From assembly GCF_000158475.2 (NCBI RefSeq), contig NZ_KI392030.1:79528-143527 (forward strand): a DNA stretch of 64,000 nt, given 5' to 3'. This DNA comes from Oxalobacter paraformigenes. Its GTDB lineage: Bacteria; Pseudomonadota; Gammaproteobacteria; Burkholderiales; Burkholderiaceae_D. Under the pieces are notes generated by a model. It did not search any database. It saw nothing but the letters and a program-made list of their open reading frames with translations, and was not told the DNA's origin. Shown here piece by piece: positions 47,516 through 56,852 of this stretch. Position 1 is the first letter of the stretch. Each line of letters begins with the position of its first letter. The position numbers and the translations under genes were made by a program.

Positions 47516-48232
47516 ATGTATACCGTGCTTGAAAGTACCGAGTCAGTACTGGATTACGCCTGGAAGATGGTGGCGGATTCCAGGTTTCCCGTTTTCGATG
47601 CGCTGATCGCCCGTGAGCAGACGGCCGGCCGGGGCCAGTACGGTCGGACATGGATCAGTCCGCGTGGTAATGTTTACGTGGCGATCAGACTTCCCTTCAA
47701 AGCGCCATTTGACAATACCGAAGCGGCTATGGCATTGTCTTGTTGTATTTCTGCAACGCTTGCCGATTTCGGGTTCGACATCAAAATCAAGTGGACGAAT
47801 GATCTGGTGATTGAGGGCGGTAAAGTCGCCGGGATTCTTCTTGAGCAAAAAAACGGAAAGCTGGTGGCCGGTATTGGCATCAATCTGCTTTCCTGTCCCG
47901 ATTCGCTTTCACTTCGGCAAAATGCAGCTCTTCCGGCAACGTGTTTGTACGCTGTCAATCCACAGGTCGCACGAAACCTGACTCCGGAAATCATTGTGGA
48001 AAATTTGGCAGCACGCCTGAGGAAGCTGGATCTCGACAGTTTTTCCAGGGCATGGCGTACCGAGGCGCTTTCCAGGCTTTTGTGGTTGAATGAGTCTGTT
48101 TATCTGGATATTGACGGTTCGGTTGTCACGGGAACGCTTGCCGGAATTGATGAGCGTGGCGGATTGTTGCTGGCAACGCCGGATGGCATGAGAACTTATA
48201 TGAGAGGCACAATAAGGAAGGTTTCCGGATGA
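47516..48232 (+). CDS. birA: Biotin-protein ligase
   Basis: Joins biotin to carboxylase carrier domains via biotinyl-AMP. About 238 residues with the ligase motif GRGQYGRTW (near residue 38), KWTNDLV, KVAGILLEQ and GIGINLL, then a small C-terminal SH3-like domain. There is no N-terminal helix-turn-helix, so it should not be a repressor. It lies about 490 bases before the biotin carboxylase gene, its likely client. A TTG start at 47498 is an alternative. Confidence 0.94.
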   Translation: MYTVLESTESVLDYAWKMVADSRFPVFDALIAREQTAGRGQYGRTWISPRGNVYVAIRLPFKAPFDNTEAAMALSCCISATLADFGFDIKIKWTNDLVIEGGKVAGILLEQKNGKLVAGIGINLLSCPDSLSLRQNAALPATCLYAVNPQVARNLTPEIIVENLAARLRKLDLDSFSRAWRTEALSRLLWLNESVYLDIDGSVVTGTLAGIDERGGLLLATPDGMRTYMRGTIRKVSG

Positions 48233-48719
48233 TGGGCTATCCTTTTTACAGGAGCCCGTTTTTGCTATGTCCGGGAGTTACGTTAACGAGGTTCATTATT
48301 TGCTTTGTCCGGTTTTTCGGTCGTTATGAGATTCGAGTGCCGGTTTGGTGAAGTTGACGACCGCTGCGTTTTTGAATCCCTGATTCAGGTTTGATAATTT
48401 GTCTTTTTTAATCCGGAGCCCGTTTTGATGTATAACATGCACATTTGCCAGAAGGTTTGGTTTTGTGGATGTGCGTGTTCTTGGAATTTTCCCTGTTTTC
48501 TGAGAAACTTGCGTAAAAAGCGTCGCACTAGCTTATCTTATAATTGGCTTTTGAATAAATTAATTTGGTTTTTGAAGCTACCCATGTCGGGTTTGATGAG
48601 AAGACACTTGCCATCATCGATTCCTAAGCAGGGTAGCTTTGCTACGTCCGTCTTTTACTTCGGCCCTGAATTGCCGGGTTTTGCGGTGTGTTTCCCAATA
48701 TCGAACTGGATCAGCGATT
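48233..48719. other. Region upstream of the carboxylase gene
   Basis: About 490 bases, A/T rich near 48380-48580. Short overlapping frames exist but none has a motif. The promoter of the carboxylase gene should lie here, but no clean -10/-35 pair was found. Confidence 0.5.
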
Positions 48720-51700
48720 ATGCAGAGAAAAGAAATTAATTACAAAAAAAGAACCTTTGAGGAAGTCCGGGAGTCTCTGCGCGGCAAAGTCATCCTGGTG
48801 GTGAACCGCGGGATTCCGGCGCGTCGTATCTGCCGGTCTATCGGAGAGCGTTTTGAAGCCATCTCGGCAATGACCGTAACCGATATCGACAAGACACAGC
48901 CTGCGGCCGCTTCCGCTCAGGAGCTGATCCTTTTGGGGCCCGATCCGCGTGCCTATCTGCATCTTGAGCGGATCATGGAGCTGGCCAAGCAGCGCAATGT
49001 GGTGGCGATGCACCCGGGCTGGGGATTTGCCAGCGAAGACATGCTTTTCCCCAAACTGGCGGAGGAAGCGGGCATTACGTTTATTGGCGCTTCTGCCGAC
49101 GCGATGTACAAGCTTGGCAACAAGGTTCAGGCTCGCATTATAGCCCGCAAGGTAGGGGTTCCTGTTGTGCCGGGTTCGGACGATTCGGTGGATGTCGATC
49201 AGGCACGGGCCATCATCAAGGAAATCGGTTTGCCGATCATGCTGAAGGCGGAAGGCGGCGGCGGTGGGCGCGGCATTTTCCTGGTGACCAATCAGGAAGA
49301 ACTGGAGGACGCCTTTATGAAGGCATCCGCCATGGCTCAGGCGTCTTTCGGCAATCCTCGCCTGTTTGTCGAAAAGTATCTTCCCAATGTTCATCATATT
49401 GAAATTCAGGTTATTGCCGATCGCTGGGGCAATGTGTTTGCCTTCGACGAGCGCGACTGTACGGTGCAGCGCAATAATCAGAAGCTTATTGAAATCACCC
49501 CTTCGCCCTGGAAAGGGATCACTCCGGAGTTGCGTGAGCAATTAAAGGAGTATGCGCGCCGGATGGTGCTTGCTGTGGGTTATCATTCGGTGGCCACGGT
49601 TGAGTTTCTGGTTACCGAGGATTCAACGCCTTACATGATTGAAGTCAATACCCGTTTGCAGGTCGAACACGGCATTACTGAAAGTCGTTACGGCATTGAC
49701 CTGGTAGAAGAGCAGATCGCTATCGCTTTCGGTTCGGAATTGCGTTTTAACGAGGAAAACACGCGTCCGCTTTTCACATCCATGCAGGTTCGTGTCAATC
49801 TTGAAGATCCCCAGGATGGATTTACGCCCAATTCAGGGCTGATTACCCGTTATGTTTCTACCGGCGGGCCCGGAGTTCGTCTGGATTCGAATCTTTCAGC
49901 CGGTTACGAATTTCCTTCCAACTATGATTCGGCTGGCGCTCTGTTGATTACTTATTCGCATGACTGGCAGAAAACGCTGGGCATTATGGAGCGTGCGCTT
50001 TCCGAGTATGTGATCGGAGGGCTTAAAACCACCATTCCGTTCATGCAAAAGATCATCAACGATGAGAATTTCCGGAGCGGCGATATTACAACGACTTACA
50101 TTCACGATCATCCGGAGCTGCTCAATTACACAGACTTGGCGCCGGAAGAGGAACGTCTGGCCAGACTTGTCGCGGAAATTTCCGCCCGTGGCTACAATCC
50201 GTACGTCTCGCTGGGAACGTACCGCAATCGCAATACGCCTTCTCTCGGTAGTTTCAAGGCGATATTGCCTGAAATCACTTCTCAGGCAAAGCGCATGCCG
50301 TCGCCTTATCCACGCGGTGACCGCCGCGCTTTGCTTGACTATGTGCGCGACAGCGGAAAAATTCATTTTACGGATACCACAACGCGCGATATGACCCAGT
50401 CCAACAACGGGAATCGCATGCGTCTGGCAGAAGACAGGCTGGTGGGCCCTTATCTGGACAATCTCGGTCTTTTTTCCATTGAAAATGGTGGCGGCGCTCA
50501 TTTTCACGTAGCCATGCTGGCCAACATGACTTATCCATTCCGGGAAGCGCGCGAGTGGAACAGTTTTGCGCCCAAGACCCTGAAACAGTTGCTGATCCGT
50601 TCAACCAATGTGCTGGGCTATAGTCCGCAGCCAAGAAACCTGATGCGGCTGACAGGTGAAATGATCTGTGATCATTATGATGTGGTCCGCTGTTTTGATT
50701 TTCTGAATGAATCGGCCAATATGCTGCCGATTACAGAAGTCGTCATGGATCGTAAAGACAAGGTTTTTGAGCCGGCCCTGTCGCTTTCCTATGCCAAGGG
50801 GTTCGATATTGACCACTATCTCAAGGTCACGGAATCCATTATCGCCATGATGTCCCGGGTTTCCGGTTTGCCGGAAAATGCGGTTACTCGTGAATTTATT
50901 CTGGGCTTAAAGGATATGGCTGGCGTTTGTCCGCCGAAATTCATGCGTGAACTGGTTTCCGCGCTCAGAAAACGCTGGCCGGAGCTGGTGTTGCACTATC
51001 ACCGTCACGTTACGGACGGCCTTTTCCTGCCAGCCTGTGCCGCTGCCGCGGAAGCGGGCTGCCAGATTATCGATGCCGGTCTTGGCGCATCGGTTCGCAG
51101 CTATGGTCAGGGCGATATCGGTTCGCTGGCGGCCTATCTGGAAGACGAACTTGGCCTTGATATCAGTCTCAACCGCGATGCCTTGCGGGATGCCAACTTC
51201 GTTTGCAAGCAGTTCATGCCGTATTTCGACCGTTATTGCTCGCCTTATTTCCAAGGTGTCGATTATGACGTCATCCGTTACGCGATGCCGGGAGGAGCGA
51301 CCTCGTCCTCGCAGGAAGGGGCTGTCAAACAAGGCTATATCCAGCTGCTTCCCTATATGCTCGATTTCCTGGCCTATACTCGTCAGATCGTTCGCTACCA
51401 TGATGTGACGCCGGGTTCGCAAACCACCTGGAACACGGCGTTTCTGGCTGTGACGGGCGCTTACAAGCGCGGGGGTATGCCCGCTGTGCAGCAGTTGCTG
51501 TCGGTACTCAAAACCGTTACTGAAACTCCGGAAGAAAATCTTTCCGAGGAAATCAAACAGAAGCGTCTGGATATCTACCGCGATTGTAACGAAGCCTTCC
51601 AGAAGCTCCTCTTGGGCAAATTCGGAAGGCTTCCGCTTGGTTTTCCGAGCGACTGGGTCTATCAGAGTGCCTTCGGCGATGAATGGGAAAACGCGATTGC

Positions 51701-52451
51701 TTCCCGCACGGAAGTTTCCCCGCTGGAAAATCTGCCGCCTGTCGATATGGAAGCTGAAAAAGCTGAATTGACCAAATTGCTGAAACGCGAGCCGACTGAT
51801 GAAGAATTTGTCATGTACCTGAATCATCCGGCGGATGCGATCAAGACGATCGAATTCCAGAAAAAGTTCGGTAATCCGAACCATCTGCCGCTTGACGTAT
51901 GGTTTGAAGGGATCAAACCCGGGCAGACGCTTAATTTCAATACATCAAGCGGCAAGCCCCACCAGATGCTTCTGCTGAGCATCGATCCGGTTAATGATGA
52001 TGGAGTAGCCACAGTCCGGTACGTTCTGGACTCGGAAATTCTGACCAGTGATATCCAGATCGATGCGCCTGTCACTGCGGCTGGCGGAGGCAGTGGTTCC
52101 ATTATTGCGGAAAGCGGCAATCCGTATCATGTCGGTAGCCCACGCAAGGCCGATCTCTGGATTGTTCACGTCAAGGAAGGCGATATCGTCAAGCAGGGGC
52201 AAGAACTTTTCAATGTTTCCATTATGAAACAGGAAAGATCGGTGCTTTCTCCGGTAAACGGGATTGTCAAGCGGGTGGTCAAGACCGCTGATTTCAAGAA
52301 AGACCACCGTATGATTCCGGTACTTGAGGGGGAATTGATTGTCGAGCTTTCGCCTGTCCCGAAACTGTGCCCGAAATGCGCTTATCCGATTACGGATGAA
52401 CATGCCAAGTTCTGCCCGTTCTGTGGTACTGAAGTTCCGGATTTGTCTTAA
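48720..52451 (+). CDS. pyc: Pyruvate-carboxylase-like biotin enzyme with C-terminal zinc ribbon
   Basis: The protein of about 1243 residues has the single-chain order biotin carboxylase (ATP-grasp KAEGGGGGRGIFLV, then EVNTRLQVEHGITE), carboxyltransferase (FTDTTTRDMTQSNNGNRMR; LGLKDMAG with Lys near 731) and a biotinyl domain. The biotin lysine lies in SIMKQER near residue 1169. It should make oxaloacetate from pyruvate. Several motifs deviate from standard Pyc, such as NRGIPARRI for NRGEIA and IMKQE for AMKM. After the biotinyl domain a zinc ribbon (CPKC then CPFCG) ends the protein. The start MQRKEINYKK is chosen; upstream residues lack family similarity. Confidence 0.85.
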   Translation: MQRKEINYKKRTFEEVRESLRGKVILVVNRGIPARRICRSIGERFEAISAMTVTDIDKTQPAAASAQELILLGPDPRAYLHLERIMELAKQRNVVAMHPGWGFASEDMLFPKLAEEAGITFIGASADAMYKLGNKVQARIIARKVGVPVVPGSDDSVDVDQARAIIKEIGLPIMLKAEGGGGGRGIFLVTNQEELEDAFMKASAMAQASFGNPRLFVEKYLPNVHHIEIQVIADRWGNVFAFDERDCTVQRNNQKLIEITPSPWKGITPELREQLKEYARRMVLAVGYHSVATVEFLVTEDSTPYMIEVNTRLQVEHGITESRYGIDLVEEQIAIAFGSELRFNEENTRPLFTSMQVRVNLEDPQDGFTPNSGLITRYVSTGGPGVRLDSNLSAGYEFPSNYDSAGALLITYSHDWQKTLGIMERALSEYVIGGLKTTIPFMQKIINDENFRSGDITTTYIHDHPELLNYTDLAPEEERLARLVAEISARGYNPYVSLGTYRNRNTPSLGSFKAILPEITSQAKRMPSPYPRGDRRALLDYVRDSGKIHFTDTTTRDMTQSNNGNRMRLAEDRLVGPYLDNLGLFSIENGGGAHFHVAMLANMTYPFREAREWNSFAPKTLKQLLIRSTNVLGYSPQPRNLMRLTGEMICDHYDVVRCFDFLNESANMLPITEVVMDRKDKVFEPALSLSYAKGFDIDHYLKVTESIIAMMSRVSGLPENAVTREFILGLKDMAGVCPPKFMRELVSALRKRWPELVLHYHRHVTDGLFLPACAAAAEAGCQIIDAGLGASVRSYGQGDIGSLAAYLEDELGLDISLNRDALRDANFVCKQFMPYFDRYCSPYFQGVDYDVIRYAMPGGATSSSQEGAVKQGYIQLLPYMLDFLAYTRQIVRYHDVTPGSQTTWNTAFLAVTGAYKRGGMPAVQQLLSVLKTVTETPEENLSEEIKQKRLDIYRDCNEAFQKLLLGKFGRLPLGFPSDWVYQSAFGDEWENAIASRTEVSPLENLPPVDMEAEKAELTKLLKREPTDEEFVMYLNHPADAIKTIEFQKKFGNPNHLPLDVWFEGIKPGQTLNFNTSSGKPHQMLLLSIDPVNDDGVATVRYVLDSEILTSDIQIDAPVTAAGGGSGSIIAESGNPYHVGSPRKADLWIVHVKEGDIVKQGQELFNVSIMKQERSVLSPVNGIVKRVVKTADFKKDHRMIPVLEGELIVELSPVPKLCPKCAYPITDEHAKFCPFCGTEVPDLS

Positions 52452-52459
52452 AGAAGTCC

Positions 52460-52482
52460 AGCCCTCCGTTTGGAGGGCTTTT
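52460..52482 (+). terminator. Terminator of the carboxylase gene
   Basis: AGCCCTCC (52460-52467), loop GTTT and GGAGGGCT (52472-52479), then TTT. Confidence 0.85.
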
Positions 52483-52797
52483 CTTCGGGCGAAGGGCCAC
52501 TTCATACGGGAAACCGTTTCATGCCTTTTGCCGCTCCGTCTGATAAGGAGCGGTTTTTGTCCCGCATGCCGGAAATCCGTTCTCGGCAGATAGCAGAGTG
52601 TCAATACCTCTTTATGGAACAGGCGGTTTTATCCTGTTAGGGTTCCTGTTGTGTCTTCCCGCATGTGGTTAATTTTCGGGAAAGAGGCGATGGTTGTTGA
52701 GATGAGTTTGCCGCGCGCTTCGCTGCCTGAAACGTGTCGCCTGTTTAACGGATTCGTGGTCTCGCTATTTAATATAGTCTGTCTCATCAGTCTGAAT

Positions 52798-52819
52798 CCG
52801 GACCGGTTGTCCGGTTTTT
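52798..52819 (+). terminator. Hairpin at the left edge of the duplicated fragment
   Basis: CCGGAC, loop CGGTT and GTCCGG followed by five T. It ends where the match to the lyase gene begins, so it may mark the breakpoint or end an older transcript. Confidence 0.5.
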
Positions 52820-53181
52820 GGCTGCGGCGCTGTACATTGTGTCGGGGGTTCGCGGAATGGAAAGGGGAACGATATCCATGGATCGCGATGAAAAGGGCAA
52901 TGATGTGCCGTCCGAAGTGGAGTTGCTGCGTCTGGCGTTCCCGCGACGGGTATTCACGCTGTCCCAGGTCAAGTATGCCGAAGACCGTATCGAATGGTTA
53001 TGGAAGAACCGGGAATTGATCGGTGGGCTGAAATTCACGGAAGAACCGAAAGTGTTGCGCTTTTTTGTCGGGCGGCTGGCGCCGGCCTCGGACTGGCCGC
53101 AGAAACTGCAGGCCAAATTCCGTGAGGACTTTGGCGACAGTCTGTAAGCCTGTTGCCGTTTGCCTCCGTTTTTGAAAAGCG
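52819..53181 (+). pseudogene. Duplicated 3' fragment of the lyase gene
   Basis: These 363 bases repeat 46786-47149 almost exactly, covering the last 109 codons, the stop and the following 30 bases. I see only two base changes in the coding part, plus one T missing in a T run. The copy has no upstream coding half, no start context and a damaged terminator hairpin (the inner bases of the stem are gone). It is a truncated, probably non-functional duplicate. It lies 6033 bases from the original in the same orientation. Confidence 0.92.
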
Positions 53182-53227
53182 GTCGTTTTCCCTTTGTTTT
53201 TCGGTTTTTCAAACTGAAAGGCAGATA

Positions 53228-54139
53228 TTAATGAGGTTGCGTCCAGTAATCCGGTTTGGCATAAATTGTTTTTAACTGATCGATAAAAAGACGTGTTTTC
53301 AAGGGCAGATAGAGTTGCTGGGGATAAACGGCCATGATGTCGTAATTCGGGAGCGCAAATTCATCCAGAACTGTGACCAGTTTCCCGGAGGCAAGTTCGG
53401 ACTGGATTTCCCACGTGGATCGCCATGCCAGTCCATAGCCTTCCAGACACCAGTGGTGAAGAAGTTCGCCGTCATTGCAGTCCAGATTGCCGGATGTACG
53501 CACAATGACCGTACGATTGTTTTCCTTGAAATGCCAGCCTCGCTGTTGGCCACCTTGCAGGTTGAATGTCAGGCAATTATGCTGGTTGAGTTCCTTTAGG
53601 GTGCGGGGAACGCCGAATTTTTTCAGGTAATCCGGTGAAGCGCAGACAACGCGGTGATTTGAACAAAGCTTTATGGCAACCAGACTCGGATCGATCGTCC
53701 CGCCGATACGGATGCTCAAATCATAGCCTTCCCGAACGAGGTCAACAACCTGATCGCTGAGGTTGAACGAGATTTTGACATCCGGGTTGGCGGCCAGAAA
53801 CGCAGGGGCGTGCGGGGCCACGTGTTTTCTGCCAAAAGCGGCCGGTGCGGATACGATAAGGTGGCCTGTTGCTTTATTGAGACCTTCGCCAATCATTTTT
53901 TCCGCCTGATCCAGCTCATCCAGAATTTTTCTGCAATGATCAAGAAATACCGTACCTCGTTCAGTTAGTGTAAGATGTCGAGTTGTACGATGCATGAGTT
54001 TAATGCCAAGACGTCGTTCAAGCGCATCAATACGCCGCCCCAGCATAACAGGAGTGATTCCTAGCACGAGCGAAGCTTTGGCCAGGCTACCCTTTTCTGC
54101 AGCATTAACGAATGCCTCAATTTGTTTGATTTTGTCCAT
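53228..54139 (-). CDS. LysR-family transcriptional regulator
   Basis: A 303-residue regulator with an N-terminal winged HTH (MDKIKQIEAFVNAAEKGSLA, SLVLGITPVMLGRRIDALER) and a periplasmic-binding-like sensor domain from about residue 90. It diverges from gcl across a 131-base gap, the standard layout for a LysR regulator and its target. It probably controls the glyoxylate pathway genes in response to a pathway metabolite such as glyoxylate or tartronate semialdehyde. The effector is not deducible. Confidence 0.92.
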   Translation of the reverse strand: MDKIKQIEAFVNAAEKGSLAKASLVLGITPVMLGRRIDALERRLGIKLMHRTTRHLTLTERGTVFLDHCRKILDELDQAEKMIGEGLNKATGHLIVSAPAAFGRKHVAPHAPAFLAANPDVKISFNLSDQVVDLVREGYDLSIRIGGTIDPSLVAIKLCSNHRVVCASPDYLKKFGVPRTLKELNQHNCLTFNLQGGQQRGWHFKENNRTVIVRTSGNLDCNDGELLHHWCLEGYGLAWRSTWEIQSELASGKLVTVLDEFALPNYDIMAVYPQQLYLPLKTRLFIDQLKTIYAKPDYWTQPH

Positions 54140-54162
54140 TGACGCGATTCCTTACAAATAGT

Positions 54163-54177
54163 ATCGAATCAAGCGAT
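54163..54177 (+). promoter_or_regulatory. Putative LysR-type operator
   Basis: ATCGAATCAAGCGAT is a palindrome ATCG-N7-CGAT and contains the LysR T-N11-A pattern. It lies between the regulator gene and gcl, 12 bases upstream of the predicted gcl -35 element. Confidence 0.45.
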
Positions 54178-54188
54178 TTTTTATTATC

Positions 54189-54217
54189 TTATCAAACAAA
54201 AAAATCATCTATATAAT
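54189..54217 (+). promoter_or_regulatory. Putative gcl promoter
   Basis: TTATCA (54189-54194) and TATAAT (54212-54217) separated by 17 bases, about 54 bases before gcl. The -10 is perfect and the -35 weak, as expected for an activator-dependent promoter. Confidence 0.55.
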
Positions 54218-54270
54218 GCGTTTTAATTGCATTTAATAAAATTTGAAATGTTTCAACCTGGAGGTGCTTC

Positions 54271-56019
54271 ATGGCAAAAATGACCGCAGCCGAAGCGGCT
54301 GTCTACGTATTGGAAAAAGAAGGTGTTACCCAGTTGTTCGGTATCCCGGGTGCCGGTATCAATCCATTTTATGCGGCACTGAAGAAGCATGGCACCATGA
54401 AACATATTCTGGCGCGTCACGGCGAAGGTATCGCCCACATGGCTGAAGGGTATACGCGTGCAAAACAGGGTAATATCGGCGTAGGCATCTGTACTTCCGG
54501 TCCCGCTGCAACTGACATGATTACGGGACTTTATTCTGCAATCGCCGATTCCACTCCCATTTTGGCTATTACCGGACAGGCTCCACGTGCGAAACTTTTC
54601 AAGGAAGATTTTCAGGCAGTCGATATCGAGAAAATCGCTGCGCCTGTGGCCAAGATGGCTGTAACTGTCCGTGAACCGGCGCTTGTTCCCTGGACATTGC
54701 AGAAGGCATTCTATCTGATGCGCACTGGCCGTCAGGGTCCTTGTCTGATTGATCTTCCGCTGGATGTCCAGATGGGTGAAATCGAGTTCGATCCGGACAC
54801 TTATGCTCCTCTGGAAGTCAACAAGCCAAGAGCTACCCGCGCACAGATCGAAAAAGCCCTGGGTATGCTGAACGATGCCGAAAAACCGCTGCTCATTGCG
54901 GGCGGTGGCGTCATTCTGGCAGACGCCTCGCCTTTGCTGGTCGAACTGGCTGAAATTCTCGGCGTGCCGGTTATTCCAACGCTGATGGGCTGGGGTTCGA
55001 TTCCGGATGATCACGATCTTAATGCCGGCATGGTTGGTATCCAGACGCATCATCGTTACGGCAATGCCTCTTTCCTGGCTTCCGATTTCATTATGGGTAT
55101 CGGTAATCGCTGGGCAAACCGGCATACCGGTGGTCTGGAAACCTATACCAAGGGGCGCAAGTTCGTTCATATCGATATTGAACCGACCCAGCTTGGAAAA
55201 GTGTTCTGTCCTGATTACGGCATTGTGTCAGATGCAAAAGAAGCGCTGGAACAGTTTGTTGAACTGGCAAAAGAATGGAAAGCGGCCGGCAAACTCAAGG
55301 ATCGTTCCACGTGGGCAGCCGAATGCCTGAAACGCAAACGGACCATGTTGCGTCGCACGGACTATGACGACGTTCCGATGAAACCGCAACGCGTTTACCA
55401 GGAAATGAACAATTTCTTCGGCAAAAACGTCCATTATGTGACGGCGATCGGTTTGTCCCAAATCGGCGCTGCCCAGCATCTGAAAGTTCAGCAGCCACGT
55501 GGCTGGATCAATTGCGGCCAGGCAGGTCCCTTGGGCTGGACGATCCCTGCCGCTCTCGGTGTTCGCGCCGCTTTGCCCGATGCCGACATTGTTGCCTTGT
55601 CGGGTGACTTCGACTTCCAGTTCATGATTGAAGAGCTGGCAGTGGGGGCTCACTTCAAACTGCCTTATATCCACGTTGTCGTCAACAATTCCTATCTGGG
55701 GCTGATTCGTCAGGGACAGCTGGGATTCAATAATCTGGATTATTGCGTTCAGCTTTCTTTCGAAAACATCAATTCGCCGGAAGTGGATGGATACGGTATT
55801 GACTTTGTCAAGGTTGCAGAGGGTCTCGGTTGTAAAGCCATTCGTGTCCACAAACCGGATGAACTGATCCCGGCCTTCAAGAAAGCACGCGAATTGATGA
55901 AAGAATTCCAGGTTCCGGTTGTTGTGGAAGCGATTCTGGAAAGAGTGACCAATATCCCAATGGGCGGAAACCTTGACCAGATCAATGAGTTTGGCGGTGC
56001 CCTTGACGTTAACGAATAA
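54271..56019 (+). CDS. gcl: Glyoxylate carboligase (tartronate-semialdehyde synthase)
   Basis: Gcl joins two glyoxylate molecules with loss of CO2 to tartronate semialdehyde, using ThDP. The 582-residue protein aligns along its length with E. coli Gcl as I remember it: [47 protein letters not shown] and [19 protein letters not shown] with the ThDP/Mg site. The position that is Glu in most ThDP enzymes and Val51 in E. coli Gcl is Gly51 here ([14 protein letters not shown]). GGAGG precedes the start. First gene of the glyoxylate operon. Confidence 0.97.
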   Translation: MAKMTAAEAAVYVLEKEGVTQLFGIPGAGINPFYAALKKHGTMKHILARHGEGIAHMAEGYTRAKQGNIGVGICTSGPAATDMITGLYSAIADSTPILAITGQAPRAKLFKEDFQAVDIEKIAAPVAKMAVTVREPALVPWTLQKAFYLMRTGRQGPCLIDLPLDVQMGEIEFDPDTYAPLEVNKPRATRAQIEKALGMLNDAEKPLLIAGGGVILADASPLLVELAEILGVPVIPTLMGWGSIPDDHDLNAGMVGIQTHHRYGNASFLASDFIMGIGNRWANRHTGGLETYTKGRKFVHIDIEPTQLGKVFCPDYGIVSDAKEALEQFVELAKEWKAAGKLKDRSTWAAECLKRKRTMLRRTDYDDVPMKPQRVYQEMNNFFGKNVHYVTAIGLSQIGAAQHLKVQQPRGWINCGQAGPLGWTIPAALGVRAALPDADIVALSGDFDFQFMIEELAVGAHFKLPYIHVVVNNSYLGLIRQGQLGFNNLDYCVQLSFENINSPEVDGYGIDFVKVAEGLGCKAIRVHKPDELIPAFKKARELMKEFQVPVVVEAILERVTNIPMGGNLDQINEFGGALDVNE

Positions 56020-56034
56020 AAAAGGAGAGAAACA

Positions 56035-56817
56035 ATGCCAAAAATGGCTGCCAATTTGTCCATGTTGTTTAATGAAGTTCCTTTCATGGACCGGTTCGAC
56101 GCTGCTGCCAAAGCAGGTTTCAAAGGGGTTGAATTCCTTTTCCCGTATCCATTCAATCTGGATGAAATTGCGGAAAAGTTGCAGAAAAACAATCTTGAAC
56201 TGGTTCTTCACAACCTGCCGGCCGGTAACTGGGAAGCGGGTGAACGCGGTATCGCCTGCCATCCGGATCGTGTTGGCGAATTCCAGGATGGCGTCGATAT
56301 TGCGATCAATGCCGCCAAGAAACTGGGCGTCAAGCAGGTGAACTGTCTTTCCGGCCCGGTATTGCCCGGTGTTTCCGAAGACAAATTGCGCGCTACTTTT
56401 GTGGACAATCTGAAATTTGCGGCTGAAAAACTCAAGGCTGAGGGTATTCGTCTGGTTACCGAACCGGTCAATACCATTGACATGAAAAACGCTTTTCTGA
56501 ATCGTACCCAGCAAGCGGTCGATATCATTCGCGATGTCGGTTCCGACAACCTGTTCATCCAGTACGATATCTACCACATGCAACGTATGGAAGGTGAACT
56601 GGCCAACACGATTGAAGCCAATCTTCCGCTGATCAAGCACATGCAGCTGGCCGACAATCCGAAGCGTAACGAACCGGGTACGGGAGAAATCAATTATCAC
56701 TTCCTGTTCAAGTTCATTGACGATATCGGATACGACGGCTGGATCGGTTGCGAATACAAACCGAAGACCACGACGGTTGATGGTTTGGGCTGGCTGAAAG
56801 AATACAACGTCAAGTAA
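56035..56817 (+). CDS. hyi: Hydroxypyruvate isomerase
   Basis: Hyi interconverts tartronate semialdehyde and hydroxypyruvate. The 260-residue TIM barrel has MAANLSMLFNEVPFMDRFDA, GFKGVEFLFPYPF, LVTEPVNTID with the catalytic Glu, YDIYHMQRMEG and the second Glu in GCEYKP. AAAGGAGAG sits before the ATG. It is 15 bases after gcl and 35 before glxR, as in the E. coli gcl operon. Confidence 0.96.
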   Translation: MPKMAANLSMLFNEVPFMDRFDAAAKAGFKGVEFLFPYPFNLDEIAEKLQKNNLELVLHNLPAGNWEAGERGIACHPDRVGEFQDGVDIAINAAKKLGVKQVNCLSGPVLPGVSEDKLRATFVDNLKFAAEKLKAEGIRLVTEPVNTIDMKNAFLNRTQQAVDIIRDVGSDNLFIQYDIYHMQRMEGELANTIEANLPLIKHMQLADNPKRNEPGTGEINYHFLFKFIDDIGYDGWIGCEYKPKTTTVDGLGWLKEYNVK

Positions 56818-56852
56818 TGGCATAACGAAAACAAGATAACTGGAGAGAAATA

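Noticed and set aside
48425..48739. 104-codon frame upstream of the carboxylase
   Set aside because: No motif, overlaps the carboxylase start, and has atypical codon use.
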